A DNA stretch of 64,000 nucleotides, from positions 124,001 to 188,000 of the forward strand of contig JASCPE010000003.1 of assembly GCA_029959865.1 (NCBI GenBank). The letters run 5' to 3'. The DNA is from Microbacteriaceae bacterium PS02070. GTDB lineage: Bacteria > Actinomycetota > Actinomycetes > Actinomycetales > Microbacteriaceae. Of this stretch, positions 41,691 through 51,648 are shown in pieces (position 1 is the first letter of the stretch; the number at the start of each line of letters is the position of its first letter). Position numbers and translations under genes: made by a program. Below the pieces are notes generated by a model. The model saw only the letters and a list, made by a program, of their open reading frames with translations. It was not told the origin of the DNA and made no database searches.

Positions 41691-42602
41691 TCAGATGAAG
41701 GAGGGCACGTCCTTCCACGCGCCCGGCGCCTCGACGACACCGTCGCGGATGATGGTTCCCTCGATAAGTCCGTACGGCCGGTCGGCTGCGTAGAAGACCT
41801 CGCCCGGGTTGTCGACTCCGAAGGGAGAGAGGTCGTAGAGGAAGTGGTGCTTGTTGGGCATCTGGAACCGGACCTCGGCAATCTCCGGCCGCGCCTCGAT
41901 AGCCGCCTTGCCCATCTCCCACAGGGTCTGCTGCAGTGCGAGCGAGTGGACCGTCGCAAACGCGGCGAGGATCACCTCGGTGACCTCTGCGTAGAGGCCG
42001 TTGTAGTCGATCCCCGCCTCGACTGCGTCGGGCAGGAACCGCCAGCGGCCGGTGACCGAGGTGGCCATGATGCGGTCGTTGGTTTCCACAAGAGTCGTGT
42101 ACTTGTCTCGCGGGAAGCCGGCGAACTCACTGCCGGTGGATTTCAGCACGACAAGGTCCTTGACCCCTCCGGTGACGTACGTCTGGCCGTCCTCCTTCGC
42201 CACCGTTGCCAGCCGGGTGCCCTGCCCCTTGCGCACGAACGAGTGGTCGTGGGGCTGCCCGCCCACGAGGATGCGCTCCCACTCGTACTGCTCGGCCTGC
42301 CACAGGCCGCCTTCGATCCAGTCGAACGACGAGACGAAGTGCTCGCCGAGCGCGAGGAGGTACTCCTCCGGTGAAGGCACCCCGAACTCCTTCGCGAAGG
42401 AGAACGCCGTGTTCTTCTGAGTGTCCGTGGCGACCACCAGTGCGTTGTCTCCGGTCAGGTAGGAGTCCAGGAGCTTCGCGCCCCGCAGCTGCGATGTCAC
42501 GTTGAGGTCGATGATCTCGTGGCGCGGCGTGTCACGCACGATCCGGACGATGCGGTTTTCGGCTTTTCCGTACTTGTTGTCGCCGAGGCTGACAGAGACC
42601 AT
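41691..42602 (-). CDS. urate oxidase (uricase)
   Basis: Cofactor-free oxidase of 303 aa that turns urate into 5-hydroxyisourate. Two T-fold domains; motifs GDNKYGKAENRIVRI (Lys of the catalytic triad), VVATDTQKNTAFSFAKEFG (Thr and Asp of the urate pocket), and QMPNKHHFLYDLSPFG (Asn-Lys-His-His). No other purine catabolism gene (HIU hydrolase, allantoinase, XDH) is near. It sits alone between tatD and rsmA, which are usually adjacent, so it is probably a late insertion. Confidence 0.93.
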   Translation of the reverse strand: MVSVSLGDNKYGKAENRIVRIVRDTPRHEIIDLNVTSQLRGAKLLDSYLTGDNALVVATDTQKNTAFSFAKEFGVPSPEEYLLALGEHFVSSFDWIEGGLWQAEQYEWERILVGGQPHDHSFVRKGQGTRLATVAKEDGQTYVTGGVKDLVVLKSTGSEFAGFPRDKYTTLVETNDRIMATSVTGRWRFLPDAVEAGIDYNGLYAEVTEVILAAFATVHSLALQQTLWEMGKAAIEARPEIAEVRFQMPNKHHFLYDLSPFGVDNPGEVFYAADRPYGLIEGTIIRDGVVEAPGAWKDVPSFI

Positions 42603-42688
42603 GCGAACTCCTGAGGGTCTGGTGGATCGGTGGCCCACACGGTAGCGCCCTCCCGTTTCTCGCAGATTACGACGTCCGGGCGCGGGAG

Positions 42689-43570
42689 TCAGTCGAAGGA
42701 GCCGTACACGTCGAGCGTGTTCGCAGCGATCTGCGCGCCCAGTTCGTCGACGGGCAGATCGAGCTGTTCAGCTATGAATCGCAGCGTGACCGGGATGAGG
42801 TACGGCGCGTTCGGGCGGCCGCGGTGTGGCGTCGGGGTGAGGAAGGGGGCATCCGTCTCGACGAGAATGCGCTCTCGCGGCGTGACCGCAAGAGCGTCCC
42901 GCAGGTTCTGGGCGTTCTTGAACGTCACATTGCCGGCGAAGCTCAAGTAGTAGCCACGCTCGGCGGCAATGCGCGCCATCGCGGCGTCTCCCGAGAAGCA
43001 GTGGAAGACGGTGCGTGCGGGCGCCCCGACGCGCTGCAGCGTCTCCAAGACCGCATCGTGCGCATCACGGTCGTGGATCTGCATCGCAATGTCGTGCTTC
43101 TTCGCCAGCGCGATGTGCGCTTCAAAGCTCTCGAACTGTGCCGGCAGCCCTGCCTCTTCCGTCCGGAAGAAGTCGAGTCCCGTCTCCCCGATCGCCCGGA
43201 CACGAGGCTGCGCGGCCAGCTCATCGATGACCGCGAGAGCCTCGCCGAGTCTGCCCTCTGCCGCGTATGCGGGAGCCTCGTTCGGGTGGATGGCGACGGC
43301 CGCGAGGACCGCCGCATGGTCGGCAGCGGCCCGCGCTGACCAGCGGCTGGACTCGATGTCACCCCCTGCCTGCACAACGCCGATCACGCCGACCTCAGCT
43401 GCCCGGGCGAGCTGATCCTCGAGGGTGCGCGGCTCATCGCCATCGGAGATCTCCAGGTGGCAGTGATTGTCGTAGACGGGAACGGGCAACGGTTCTGGTG
43501 CGGCCGGCCACCGTACGTCGCGTCCCTCTGCGTGACGCTCGCGGATGTATCCGCTCGGGTCCGTCATCAC
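42689..43570 (-). CDS. tatD: TatD family metal-dependent DNase
   Basis: Metal-dependent hydrolase of 293 aa. TIM-barrel metal motifs: YDNHCHLEI (HxH), AIGETGLDFFR (Glu), MQIHDRDAHDAV (His), VFHCFSGDA (His), LVETDAPFLTP (Asp). The N-terminal 30 residues extend beyond the E. coli form. Start GTG 43570 overlaps the metG stop (GTGA-type); ATG 43567 is one codon later. metG-tatD is a conserved pair. Confidence 0.93.
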   Translation of the reverse strand: MMTDPSGYIRERHAEGRDVRWPAAPEPLPVPVYDNHCHLEISDGDEPRTLEDQLARAAEVGVIGVVQAGGDIESSRWSARAAADHAAVLAAVAIHPNEAPAYAAEGRLGEALAVIDELAAQPRVRAIGETGLDFFRTEEAGLPAQFESFEAHIALAKKHDIAMQIHDRDAHDAVLETLQRVGAPARTVFHCFSGDAAMARIAAERGYYLSFAGNVTFKNAQNLRDALAVTPRERILVETDAPFLTPTPHRGRPNAPYLIPVTLRFIAEQLDLPVDELGAQIAANTLDVYGSFD

Positions 43571-45135
43571 ACTGGCTGCTCAACGCGCGGGAAGAGCGGT
43601 GCGAGCGCGTTGATCGTCGTGCCCGGCGAGAGGACACCCCAGGTGCCGGCTTCGCGGATCGGCTGGTCCTGGAGACGCCCCGCGATGGCGAGGCTCTCCC
43701 AGAGCTTCTGAGTCGCGATAGGCATGATCGGCGCGAGCAGCACCGCGAGTGCGCGCAGCCCCTCTGCGGCCGTGTAGAGCACCGTTCCCAGCCGCGCACG
43801 GCGCGACTCATCTTTGGCGAGCGCCCACGGCTCGTTGTCGGTGATGTATCCGTTGAGCGCATCGACGATCCGCCAGATTGCGTCGATCGCCTCGTCCGGA
43901 CGGAACCGGTCGATCGCCGCATCCGCGTCGGAAGCGGCCGTGGCGACCGTCTCCTGGATGGCGAGGTCGCGGTCTTCATACGCGCCCGGCTCGGGAACGA
44001 TCCCCTCGAAGTACTTCGTGATCATCGCCGTCGTTCGCGACGCGAGGTTACCGAATCCGTTGGCCAACTCCGCCTGGTAGCGCGCGGCTAGGTCCTCCCA
44101 TGAGAACGACCCGTCCTGACCGAACGCGATCGCGGAGAGGAAATAGAAGCGGTACGCGTCCGACCCGAAGACGCTCGTGATCTCGCTCGGCGCGATGCCG
44201 GTGAGCTTGGACTTCGACATCTTCTCGCCGCCGACCAGAAGCCAGCCGTGTGCATAGACCCCGCGGGGAACCTCGAGCCCAGCGGCCATGAGGAGCGCCG
44301 GCCAGATGACGGCGTGGAAGCGGAGGATGTCCTTGCCGACCACGTGATAGCCGGGCCAGCGGCGATCGAAGGTCTCCTGGTCCGATCCGTAGCCGACCGC
44401 GGTGGCGTAGTTGAGAAGTGCGTCGACCCATACGTAGATGACGTGCGATTCGTCCCAGGGCACGCGAATACCCCAGTCGAACGTCGACCGTGAGATCGAA
44501 AGATCCTTCAGGCCCTGCTTCACGAACGAGATGACCTCGTTGCGGGCATGCTCGGGGCGGATGAAGTCGGGGTTGTCCCGGTAGAGCGCCAGGAGGGGCT
44601 CGGTGAACTCGCTGAGTTTGAAGAAGTAGTTCTTCTCCTGCAGGAGTTCCAACGGCTTCGAGTGGATCGCGCACACCTTGAGGCCCTCGAAGGGACCGGT
44701 GCCGTCGATGATCTCCGCCTCGGGCTTGAACTCCTCACATCCCACGCAGTACAGCGCCTCGTACTCGCCCGCATAGATGTAGCCGCGGTCGTAGAGAGCC
44801 TGGAAGAACGTCTGCACGTTCGTCTCGTGGCGCTCCTGGGTCGTCCGGATGAAGTCGTCGTTCGCGACGTTGAGCTCTTCCAGCAGCGGGAACCAGGACT
44901 CGCTGACGAGCCGGTCCACCCACTCCTGGGGTGTGACGCCGTTGGCGACGGCGGCGCGCAACATCTTCTGGCCATGCTCGTCGGTGCCGGTGAGCATCCA
45001 GGTGTCGTCGCCAGCCTGGCGGTGCCAGCGCGCGAGCGCGTCCACCGCCACCGTCGTGTACCCATGCCCGATGTGGGGCACGTCGCTCGGGTAGTAGATC
45101 GGCGTGGTGATGTAGAAACTGCGGCCATTGCTCAC
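43567..45135 (-). CDS. metG: methionyl-tRNA synthetase
   Basis: Class I synthetase of 522 aa. HIGH motif in PIYYPSDVPHIGHGYTTV, connective peptide with CVGCEEFKPEAEII, KMSKS in LLVGGEKMSKSKLTGI, and the anticodon-binding helical domain toward the C-terminus. No C-terminal EMAP-type dimer domain, as expected at this length. The GTG start has TAGAAT exactly 6 nt upstream (45147-45142), so the mRNA is likely leaderless. Confidence 0.96.
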   Translation of the reverse strand: MSNGRSFYITTPIYYPSDVPHIGHGYTTVAVDALARWHRQAGDDTWMLTGTDEHGQKMLRAAVANGVTPQEWVDRLVSESWFPLLEELNVANDDFIRTTQERHETNVQTFFQALYDRGYIYAGEYEALYCVGCEEFKPEAEIIDGTGPFEGLKVCAIHSKPLELLQEKNYFFKLSEFTEPLLALYRDNPDFIRPEHARNEVISFVKQGLKDLSISRSTFDWGIRVPWDESHVIYVWVDALLNYATAVGYGSDQETFDRRWPGYHVVGKDILRFHAVIWPALLMAAGLEVPRGVYAHGWLLVGGEKMSKSKLTGIAPSEITSVFGSDAYRFYFLSAIAFGQDGSFSWEDLAARYQAELANGFGNLASRTTAMITKYFEGIVPEPGAYEDRDLAIQETVATAASDADAAIDRFRPDEAIDAIWRIVDALNGYITDNEPWALAKDESRRARLGTVLYTAAEGLRALAVLLAPIMPIATQKLWESLAIAGRLQDQPIREAGTWGVLSPGTTINALAPLFPRVEQPV

Positions 45136-45141
45136 CCGAGA

Positions 45142-45147
45142 ATTCTA
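45142..45147 (-). promoter_or_regulatory. -10 box of metG
   Basis: TAGAAT on the minus strand, 6 nt before the metG GTG; the closest match to the actinobacterial -10 consensus in the window. Confidence 0.6.
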
Positions 45148-45276
45148 ATCGGCCGCTCCCCTCCCCCCGGCCCCCATGACGAATGAACCCGTGCGGCCGG
45201 TCCGGACGGCGGATCTGAAACACTCGCCGCCGCAGTCGGCGCGTTCGTTCGAGCGAGGCGACAGCCCCGCTCGCCG

Positions 45277-46098
45277 TCACTGCGCGCGGGCAGCGAGCGC
45301 GGCTTGATAGAGGTCGCGGGTGGACAGGCCGGTGGAGCGAGCGACCTCACTCGCGGCGTCCTTGAGTCGCGCTCCGGCAGAGACGCGCGCGAGGACGTCA
45401 GCGAGGGCGGACTCCGGATCGGAGTCCGCCTCGGGTGCACCCGCGACGACGAGAACCACCTCGCCACGCACCCCGTCCGCGGACCATTCGGCAAGCTCCG
45501 CCACGCTCCCGCGGCGCACCTGCTCGTGCAGCTTTGTCAGCTCGCGGCAGACAGCGGCTGGGCGGTCCGGCCCGAAGGCACTGACCATCGCCTCCAACGT
45601 GGCAGCGACGCGCGTCGGCGCCTCGAAGAAGACCATCGTTCGACGCTCGTGGCTCAACGCCGCCAGGGCTCGCGCGCGCTCGCCCTGCTTGCGCGGAACG
45701 AATCCCTCGAACGTGAAGCGGTCGGTCGGGAGCCCTGCGACGGCGAGCGCGGTCACCACGGCGCTCGGTCCCGGGATTACGGTCACGTCGACACCGGCCG
45801 CGACCGCCGCTGCAACCACCCCATAGCCGGGGTCGCTCACCGTCGGCATCCCCGCGTCGCTGAGGACGAGGACATCCTGCGTCGTGGCGAGCTCCACGAC
45901 CTCCGTCGCACGCTCTTTCTCGTTGTGGTCGTGCACCGCGAGAAGGCGGGGCCTCGCGTCAATGCCCAGCCCGCGCAGGAGCCGTTGCGTCGTGCGGGTG
46001 TCCTCCGAGGCGATGATCGGAACGGTCGCCAGCGCCTCTCGGAGACGAGGTGAGGCGTCACCCAGGTTGCCGATGGGCGTCGCCGCGAGGATGATCAC
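45277..46098 (-). CDS. rsmI: 16S rRNA (cytidine-1402-2'-O) methyltransferase
   Basis: Tetrapyrrole-methylase-fold enzyme of 273 aa. Motifs: IILAATPIGNLGDASPRLRE, IIASEDTRTTQRLL, VLVLSDAGMPTVSDPG, VIPGPSAVVTALAVAGL, FEGFVPRKQGER. The GTG at 46098 is chosen because the protein then starts right at the first strand (VIILAATPIGN). Divergent from the mannosyltransferase gene, 23 bp between starts. Small C-terminal HTH-like tail (LKDAASEVARSTGLSTRDLY). Confidence 0.93.
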   Translation of the reverse strand: MIILAATPIGNLGDASPRLREALATVPIIASEDTRTTQRLLRGLGIDARPRLLAVHDHNEKERATEVVELATTQDVLVLSDAGMPTVSDPGYGVVAAAVAAGVDVTVIPGPSAVVTALAVAGLPTDRFTFEGFVPRKQGERARALAALSHERRTMVFFEAPTRVAATLEAMVSAFGPDRPAAVCRELTKLHEQVRRGSVAELAEWSADGVRGEVVLVVAGAPEADSDPESALADVLARVSAGARLKDAASEVARSTGLSTRDLYQAALAARAQ

Positions 46099-46108
46099 CG
46101 CCCCAGCA

Positions 46109-46114
46109 TAGGCT
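46109..46114 (+). promoter_or_regulatory. -10 box of the mannosyltransferase gene
   Basis: TAGGCT, 7 nt before the GTG at 46122. Confidence 0.4.
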
Positions 46115-46121
46115 TGTCGTC

Positions 46122-47705
46122 GTGCCTGCTTCCGCCCCTTCCCTCCTGCCGGAGCGTCGGGGCGCATACGACCGGTTCCGCGCCCGCGTTGCCGCGTCGC
46201 CGGCACTGCACGCGCGTCTGCGTTGGCTCGCCCCCGTTCTGCTCACGCTCCTGGCGGGGATCCTCCGCTTCTGGAATGTCGGGCACCCCCACGCGATCGT
46301 GTTCGACGAGACGTACTACGTCAAGGACGCGTGGTCGCAGTGGAACCTCGGCTACGCCGCCGCCTGGCCGGAGGATGCCGATGCGGCGTTCGTAGCCGGG
46401 GACACGGACGGGTTCTCCACTGACCCGAGCTACGTCGTCCACCCGCCGCTGGGCAAGTACCTCATCGGTGTGGGCATGTGGCTCTTCGGACCGGACTCCT
46501 CCTTCGGGTGGCGGTTCTCGGCTGCCCTGTTCGGTACCGCAGCGGTGCTCGTCCTCTACCTGCTCGCTCTCACGCTGACGCGTTCGGTCGCGTTCGCGTC
46601 GGTCGCCACCTTCCTGTTCGCGATCGATGGGCTCGGCATCGAGATGAGTCGGATCGCGCTCCTGGACATCTTTCTGACGTTCTTCGTGCTGCTTGCGGTG
46701 TACTTCATCGCCCGCGACCGGGCCACGAGCGCCGAGCGTCTCGCCGACGCGCTCGCCGAACGGCCGCCGGGCACGTTTTCGCTCGGACCGGTGCTCTGGA
46801 ACCGACCATGGGTGCTCGCCGCGGGCGCGGCAGCGGGAGCGGCAAGCGCCGTGAAGTGGTCGGGGGTGTGGGTTCTGGCCGCCCTCGGGCTCTACCTTGT
46901 CGTGTCCGATGCGCTGGCCCGCCGGCGCCTTGGCGTCACGTACTGGCCCACCGACGCGGTCTTTCGACAGGGCCCCATCAGCTTCCTCCTCCTCGTGCCG
47001 GTCGCGCTCGTGGTCTACCTCGCGTCCTGGGTCGGGTGGCTCACGACCGCCGGCGGGTACGGACGCCACCTTGCCGAGGACAACCCGCTCACCGGTGTCT
47101 TCGCCTGGGTGCCGTCCCCCCTGCAAAGCCTGTGGCGCTATCACGAGATGATCTACGCCTCAATGGCAGGGATGTCCAGTGAGCACTCCTACGCGAGCCC
47201 CGCCTGGCAGTGGCCCGCGCTCATCCGACCGACGTCCATGTATGCGAACTCTTCGACACCGGGCGAGAACGGCTGCGTCTCGGGGCGGAGCTGCCTCGAG
47301 ATCATGTACAGCATGCCGAACCCGCTCATCTGGTGGGCCGGGGTCGCGGCTGTCGTCTTCCTCCTCTATCGGCTAGTGGTGCACCCGAGGTGGCAGGAAG
47401 CACTCGTGCTGACGGCCCTCGCGGCCGGGTACCTTCCCTGGCTCGCGTACCCAGACCGCACGATCTTCCAGTTCTACACAATCGTTCTCGCACCGTTCAT
47501 GATCCTCGCCCTCACCTTCGCGCTCCGGGAGATCGCAGGCCCGCATCCGTCGACACCCGAGCGGCGCCTGTCCGGCACGCGGGTCGTGCTGATCTTCCTC
47601 GCGGCGGCGACGCTTCTTTCTGCCTTCTGGTATCCCCTGTGGTCCGCGATCCAGATTCCGTACGAGTTCTACCAGCTCCACAACTGGATGCGTTCCTGGA
47701 TCTAG
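46122..47705 (+). CDS. dolichyl-phosphate-mannose-protein mannosyltransferase (GT39)
   Basis: Polytopic enzyme of 527 aa, 10-11 TM segments, that moves mannose from polyprenyl-P-mannose to exported proteins. Motifs: FWNVGHPHAIVFDETYYVKD with the catalytic DE dyad of the first loop, HPPLGKYLIGVG, FLFAIDGLGIEMSRIALLDI, and AVKWSGVWVLAALGLYL. Matches actinobacterial Pmt in length and order. Convergence of rsmI and pmt starts is common in the phylum. Confidence 0.93.
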   Translation: MPASAPSLLPERRGAYDRFRARVAASPALHARLRWLAPVLLTLLAGILRFWNVGHPHAIVFDETYYVKDAWSQWNLGYAAAWPEDADAAFVAGDTDGFSTDPSYVVHPPLGKYLIGVGMWLFGPDSSFGWRFSAALFGTAAVLVLYLLALTLTRSVAFASVATFLFAIDGLGIEMSRIALLDIFLTFFVLLAVYFIARDRATSAERLADALAERPPGTFSLGPVLWNRPWVLAAGAAAGAASAVKWSGVWVLAALGLYLVVSDALARRRLGVTYWPTDAVFRQGPISFLLLVPVALVVYLASWVGWLTTAGGYGRHLAEDNPLTGVFAWVPSPLQSLWRYHEMIYASMAGMSSEHSYASPAWQWPALIRPTSMYANSSTPGENGCVSGRSCLEIMYSMPNPLIWWAGVAAVVFLLYRLVVHPRWQEALVLTALAAGYLPWLAYPDRTIFQFYTIVLAPFMILALTFALREIAGPHPSTPERRLSGTRVVLIFLAAATLLSAFWYPLWSAIQIPYEFYQLHNWMRSWI

Positions 47706-47755
47706 CCCCCGGCATCCGCGGCGCTCGGCCTCGTACGCGCATACGATAGAGGGCT

Positions 47756-50700
47756 ATGCCCGCGCCGGTTCCCACGATCTCCTACCCGCCGGAGCTGCCC
47801 GTCAGCGCCGCCCGGGAGGAACTGGCGCGCGCGATCGGCGAGAACCAGGTCGTGATCGTCGCGGGTGCGACGGGATCGGGCAAAACCACGCAGCTGCCAA
47901 AGATCTGTCTCGAGCTCGGGCGCTCGGCGATCGCTCATACCCAGCCGCGCCGCATCGCCGCCCGCACCATCGCCGAACGCATCGCCAGTGAACTGGAAGT
48001 CCCGCTCGGGACGACCGTGGGCTACAAGGTTCGCTTCACCGACCGGGTCTCCGAGGACACGCGTATTGCGCTCATGACCGACGGCATCCTCCTCAACGAG
48101 ATCCATCGCGATCGGCTCCTGCGCCGCTACGACACGATCATCATCGACGAGGCCCACGAACGCTCGCTCAACATCGACTTCCTCATCGGCTACCTCACCC
48201 GAATCCTGCCTGAGCGGCCGGACCTCAAAGTCATCGTGACCTCCGCAACGATCGACCCGGAGAGCTTCGCCGCCCACTTCTCCGGACCGGACGGCGCGCC
48301 GGCGCCGATCGTCGAGGTATCCGGACGAACCTTCCCCGTCGAGGTGCGCTACCGCCCGGCGATCGACAGCGCCGACGAGGATGACGTGGACGCGCTCGCC
48401 GCGGCGCTCCGCGAACTCGATCGCGAACCACCCGGCGACGTCCTCGTGTTCCTGCCGGGCGAGGCGGAGATCCGAGACGCGATGGATGCCGTGCGCGGCA
48501 TGTATGCGAAGGACAGCCGCCCCACGGAGGTCCTCCCCCTGTTCGGCCGCCTCTCCGCGGACGAGCAGCACCGGGTGTTCGAGCCGTCCCGCATGCCCGG
48601 CGTCCGCAGACGCGTGATCCTGGCGACCAACGTCGCGGAAACCTCGCTCACGGTGCCCGGAATTCGCTATGTCATCGACCGAGGCACGGCGCGGATCTCG
48701 AGATACAGTGCGCGCGCGAAGATCCAGCGCCTCCCCATCGAACCTGTCTCTCAAGCCTCTGCACAGCAGCGCTCGGGGCGTGCCGGTCGCACGTCGGCGG
48801 GCATCGCCATCCGCCTGTACTCGGAGGAGGACTTCGCGTCCCGTCCGGAGTTCACCGAGCCGGAGATCCTGCGCACCTCGCTGGCATCTGTCATCCTGCA
48901 GTTGCTCTCGCTCGACTTCGGCGACATCACCGACTTCCCGTTCCTCACTCCACCGGACTCGCGCGGGGTGAAGGCGGCGATCGATCTCCTCATCGAATTG
49001 CGTGCCGTTCGCCGCACGGCGCAGGGCACACGGCTCACCAAGATGGGGCGAGAGATCGCCCGCATCCCGATGGACCCGCGCTTTGCCCGGATGTTGTTGG
49101 AGGCGCGCTCGCGCGGAGTCCTTGATGCCGTCACGCCGATCGTCGCCGCCCTCTCGGTCCAGGACGTCCGCGAGCGACCCGAGGAACAGCGCGAGGCGGC
49201 AGAGCGCTCCCACGCACGCTTCACCGATCCCACGAGCGACTTCCTCACGCTGCTGAACCTGTGGAACCACCTCCGCGAGCAGAGCAGCCTGCTCGGATCG
49301 AGCGCCTTCCGGCGACTGTGCCGCAGCGAGTTCTTGAACTACGTCCGGGTACGGGAATGGTTCGACGTGCACCGACAGCTGCGCGCACTACTGAGGTTGC
49401 GCGGCGAGCCGGCGCCGCCAGGCACCGCGGACCCGGACGAGATCCATCGGTCGATCCTGTCCGGTCTGCTCTCACAGATCGGCGTGCTCGACACTCGCAG
49501 CCTGAGCGTCGACCCGAAGCGGCCGAAACAGCGCCCGCGGGCCAGCTACCGCGGATCCCGCGGGGCGTCCTTCACGATCTTCCCCGGCTCCGTCCTGCGC
49601 AGGGCCTCACCGGACGCCGTCATGGCCGGCGAGCTGGTCGAAACCTCGCGCCTGTTCGCCCGGACGGTCGCGGAGATCGACCCGGCGTGGGCGGAGGAGC
49701 TCGCCGGTGACCTCGCTCATCGGACCCTGAGCGACCCGCACTGGTCAAAGGACGCCGGCGCCGCCGTTGCCGCGGAGAAGGTCACCCTGTTCGGCGTGGA
49801 GATCATCCCGCGCCGCCGAGTCCAGCTCGCGCGAATCGATCGTCCCCTCGCACGCGAGATGTTCATCCGTCACGCCCTCGTGGAGGGCGACTGGAATGCC
49901 AGCCACCTGGACAAGCGACTGACGGCGTTCGAGCGGCGTAACGAGAATCTGCGGCGCCGCATCGAGAAGCTCGAGGAACGGGAGCGACGGCGAGACATCC
50001 TGGCCGGGGACGAGACCGTCTACGCCTTCTACGCCGCACGCATCCCCGACGACGTGTTCGATGTCCGCTCGTTCGAAACGTGGTGGAAGAGCGCGTCAGG
50101 CACGACCCCGCACCTGCTGGATCTCACCGAGGCGGAGCTGGTCGAAGGGGCGACTCGCACCGACGAGCAGGAGTTCCCGGCCACGTGGCAGCAGGGCGAC
50201 CGCACCCTGTCGATCGCCTATCGCTTCGAACCCGGCGCGCCGGATGACGGCGTCAACATCGTCGTGCCGCTGGCGCTGCTGGCCGAGACCACGGCCGAAG
50301 GCTTCGACTGGCAAGTGCCGGGATTGCGCGAGGAACTGGTCACCGCGCTTCTGCGCACGCTCCCCAAGGCGATCCGACGCCACGTGGTACCGGCGACCGA
50401 CTGGGGTGTGAAACTCGCCGCTGAGATCGCTGGCGCGGCGCCGGAGAAGCACGACGGAATGCCTCCGGCGGGAATCATCGAGGCGCTCACCCCGCTCGTC
50501 CAGCGCGCCGCTGGCCAGCGGGTCGCTCCCGAGGACTTCACTCCGGAACGGGTTTCCGATCACCTCCGGGTGAGCTTCCGTGTCGTCGACGAGCGGGGCC
50601 GCACGGTCGGGTCCGGCCGCGACCTTCGTGAGCTGCAGGATCGGTGGGCAGGGCGCGCGCGCGAAAGCGTTGCCCGCACCGTCACCCGTCCTGCGCCGCG

Positions 50701-51586
50701 TGCCCACACCCCCGCCGCACCGGCGATCACCGAACGTACCGGAATGACCACGTGGGAGGTCGGCGACCTTCCCGAGTCCGTCGAACTGAACCACTCCGGC
50801 GGGACGGTACGCGGCTACCCCGCCCTCGTCGATGACGGTGCGTCGGTGTCGCTGCGGGTCGAATCCACCGCCGCCGCCGCGGAGCGAGTCACCCGCGGGG
50901 GCGTGCGCCGGCTCCTTCTGGCCGCCGTCGCCTCCCCCGCCTCCTACGTCCTGGACCACCTCACCCAGGCGGAGAAGCTGTCCCTGGCCGCCTCCCCCTA
51001 CTCTTCGGTGAAGGCGCTGATCGAGGATGCGCGCGTCGCAATCGCGGACGATGTCGTCGCGGCCCAGCCCGTGCGCGGCACTGCCCAGTTCGAACGCGCA
51101 CGCGACGAGTTCGCGCGTCGCGTCACGGATGACCTGTTCCGCACGGTGTCCCTCGTCGCCGAGATCCTGACGCTGCAGCGGGACGTCAACCGCGCGATCA
51201 GCGGACAGAACTCCATGACGCTGCTGGCGGCACTCGGCGACCTGAAGTCGCAGGGTGCCGCACTGGTGTTCCCCGGCTTCATCGCACGCACAGGATTGCA
51301 GCGCTTGACGCACCTCCCCCGCTACCTCCGAGCAATGAGCGAGCGGGTCCGAGCCCTCGCGGAAAACCCCGGGCGTGACCGCACCCGAATGACGGAATTC
51401 GAACGGGTGCTCGGCGCATACAGCGAAGCCGGGGGAAGCATCCCATCGGCCCCCGAAGACAATGCGACGCTCGTGCGCGTGCGCTGGATGCTGGAGGAAC
51501 TGCGGGTGAGTCTGTTCGCCCAGAAGCTCGGCACGGCCGAATCCGTGTCCCCGCAGCGCATTCTCAAGGTGTTGCGCGAGGGCTGA
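47756..51586 (+). CDS. hrpA: ATP-dependent RNA helicase HrpA
   Basis: DEAH-box helicase of 1276 aa, full length. Walker A VAGATGSGKTTQLPK, DEAH in IIIDEAHERSLNIDFL, motif III VTSATIDPESFAAHFSG, ATNVAETSLTVPGIRYVIDR, and motif VI QQRSGRAGRTSAGIA; then HA2/OB-fold and the DUF3418 region. It rescues collided ribosomes on mRNA in E. coli. A TACGAT box lies 8 nt before the ATG. It is the last intact backbone gene before the island. Confidence 0.95.
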   Translation: MPAPVPTISYPPELPVSAAREELARAIGENQVVIVAGATGSGKTTQLPKICLELGRSAIAHTQPRRIAARTIAERIASELEVPLGTTVGYKVRFTDRVSEDTRIALMTDGILLNEIHRDRLLRRYDTIIIDEAHERSLNIDFLIGYLTRILPERPDLKVIVTSATIDPESFAAHFSGPDGAPAPIVEVSGRTFPVEVRYRPAIDSADEDDVDALAAALRELDREPPGDVLVFLPGEAEIRDAMDAVRGMYAKDSRPTEVLPLFGRLSADEQHRVFEPSRMPGVRRRVILATNVAETSLTVPGIRYVIDRGTARISRYSARAKIQRLPIEPVSQASAQQRSGRAGRTSAGIAIRLYSEEDFASRPEFTEPEILRTSLASVILQLLSLDFGDITDFPFLTPPDSRGVKAAIDLLIELRAVRRTAQGTRLTKMGREIARIPMDPRFARMLLEARSRGVLDAVTPIVAALSVQDVRERPEEQREAAERSHARFTDPTSDFLTLLNLWNHLREQSSLLGSSAFRRLCRSEFLNYVRVREWFDVHRQLRALLRLRGEPAPPGTADPDEIHRSILSGLLSQIGVLDTRSLSVDPKRPKQRPRASYRGSRGASFTIFPGSVLRRASPDAVMAGELVETSRLFARTVAEIDPAWAEELAGDLAHRTLSDPHWSKDAGAAVAAEKVTLFGVEIIPRRRVQLARIDRPLAREMFIRHALVEGDWNASHLDKRLTAFERRNENLRRRIEKLEERERRRDILAGDETVYAFYAARIPDDVFDVRSFETWWKSASGTTPHLLDLTEAELVEGATRTDEQEFPATWQQGDRTLSIAYRFEPGAPDDGVNIVVPLALLAETTAEGFDWQVPGLREELVTALLRTLPKAIRRHVVPATDWGVKLAAEIAGAAPEKHDGMPPAGIIEALTPLVQRAAGQRVAPEDFTPERVSDHLRVSFRVVDERGRTVGSGRDLRELQDRWAGRARESVARTVTRPAPRAHTPAAPAITERTGMTTWEVGDLPESVELNHSGGTVRGYPALVDDGASVSLRVESTAAAAERVTRGGVRRLLLAAVASPASYVLDHLTQAEKLSLAASPYSSVKALIEDARVAIADDVVAAQPVRGTAQFERARDEFARRVTDDLFRTVSLVAEILTLQRDVNRAISGQNSMTLLAALGDLKSQGAALVFPGFIARTGLQRLTHLPRYLRAMSERVRALAENPGRDRTRMTEFERVLGAYSEAGGSIPSAPEDNATLVRVRWMLEELRVSLFAQKLGTAESVSPQRILKVLREG

Positions 51587-51648
51587 GGTGTCGCGCCGTG
51601 ACAGCGCCGGCCCGCGGCGCGCCGAGGCCGAGTAGCGTGACAGACGCT

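Noticed and set aside
43567..45135. Plus-strand open frames inside metG
   Set aside because: Antisense shadows of a gene with clear HIGH and KMSKS motifs.
47702..49372. Minus-strand open frame (556 codons) opposite hrpA
   Set aside because: Shadow created by high GC at third positions; hrpA has all helicase motifs on the plus strand.
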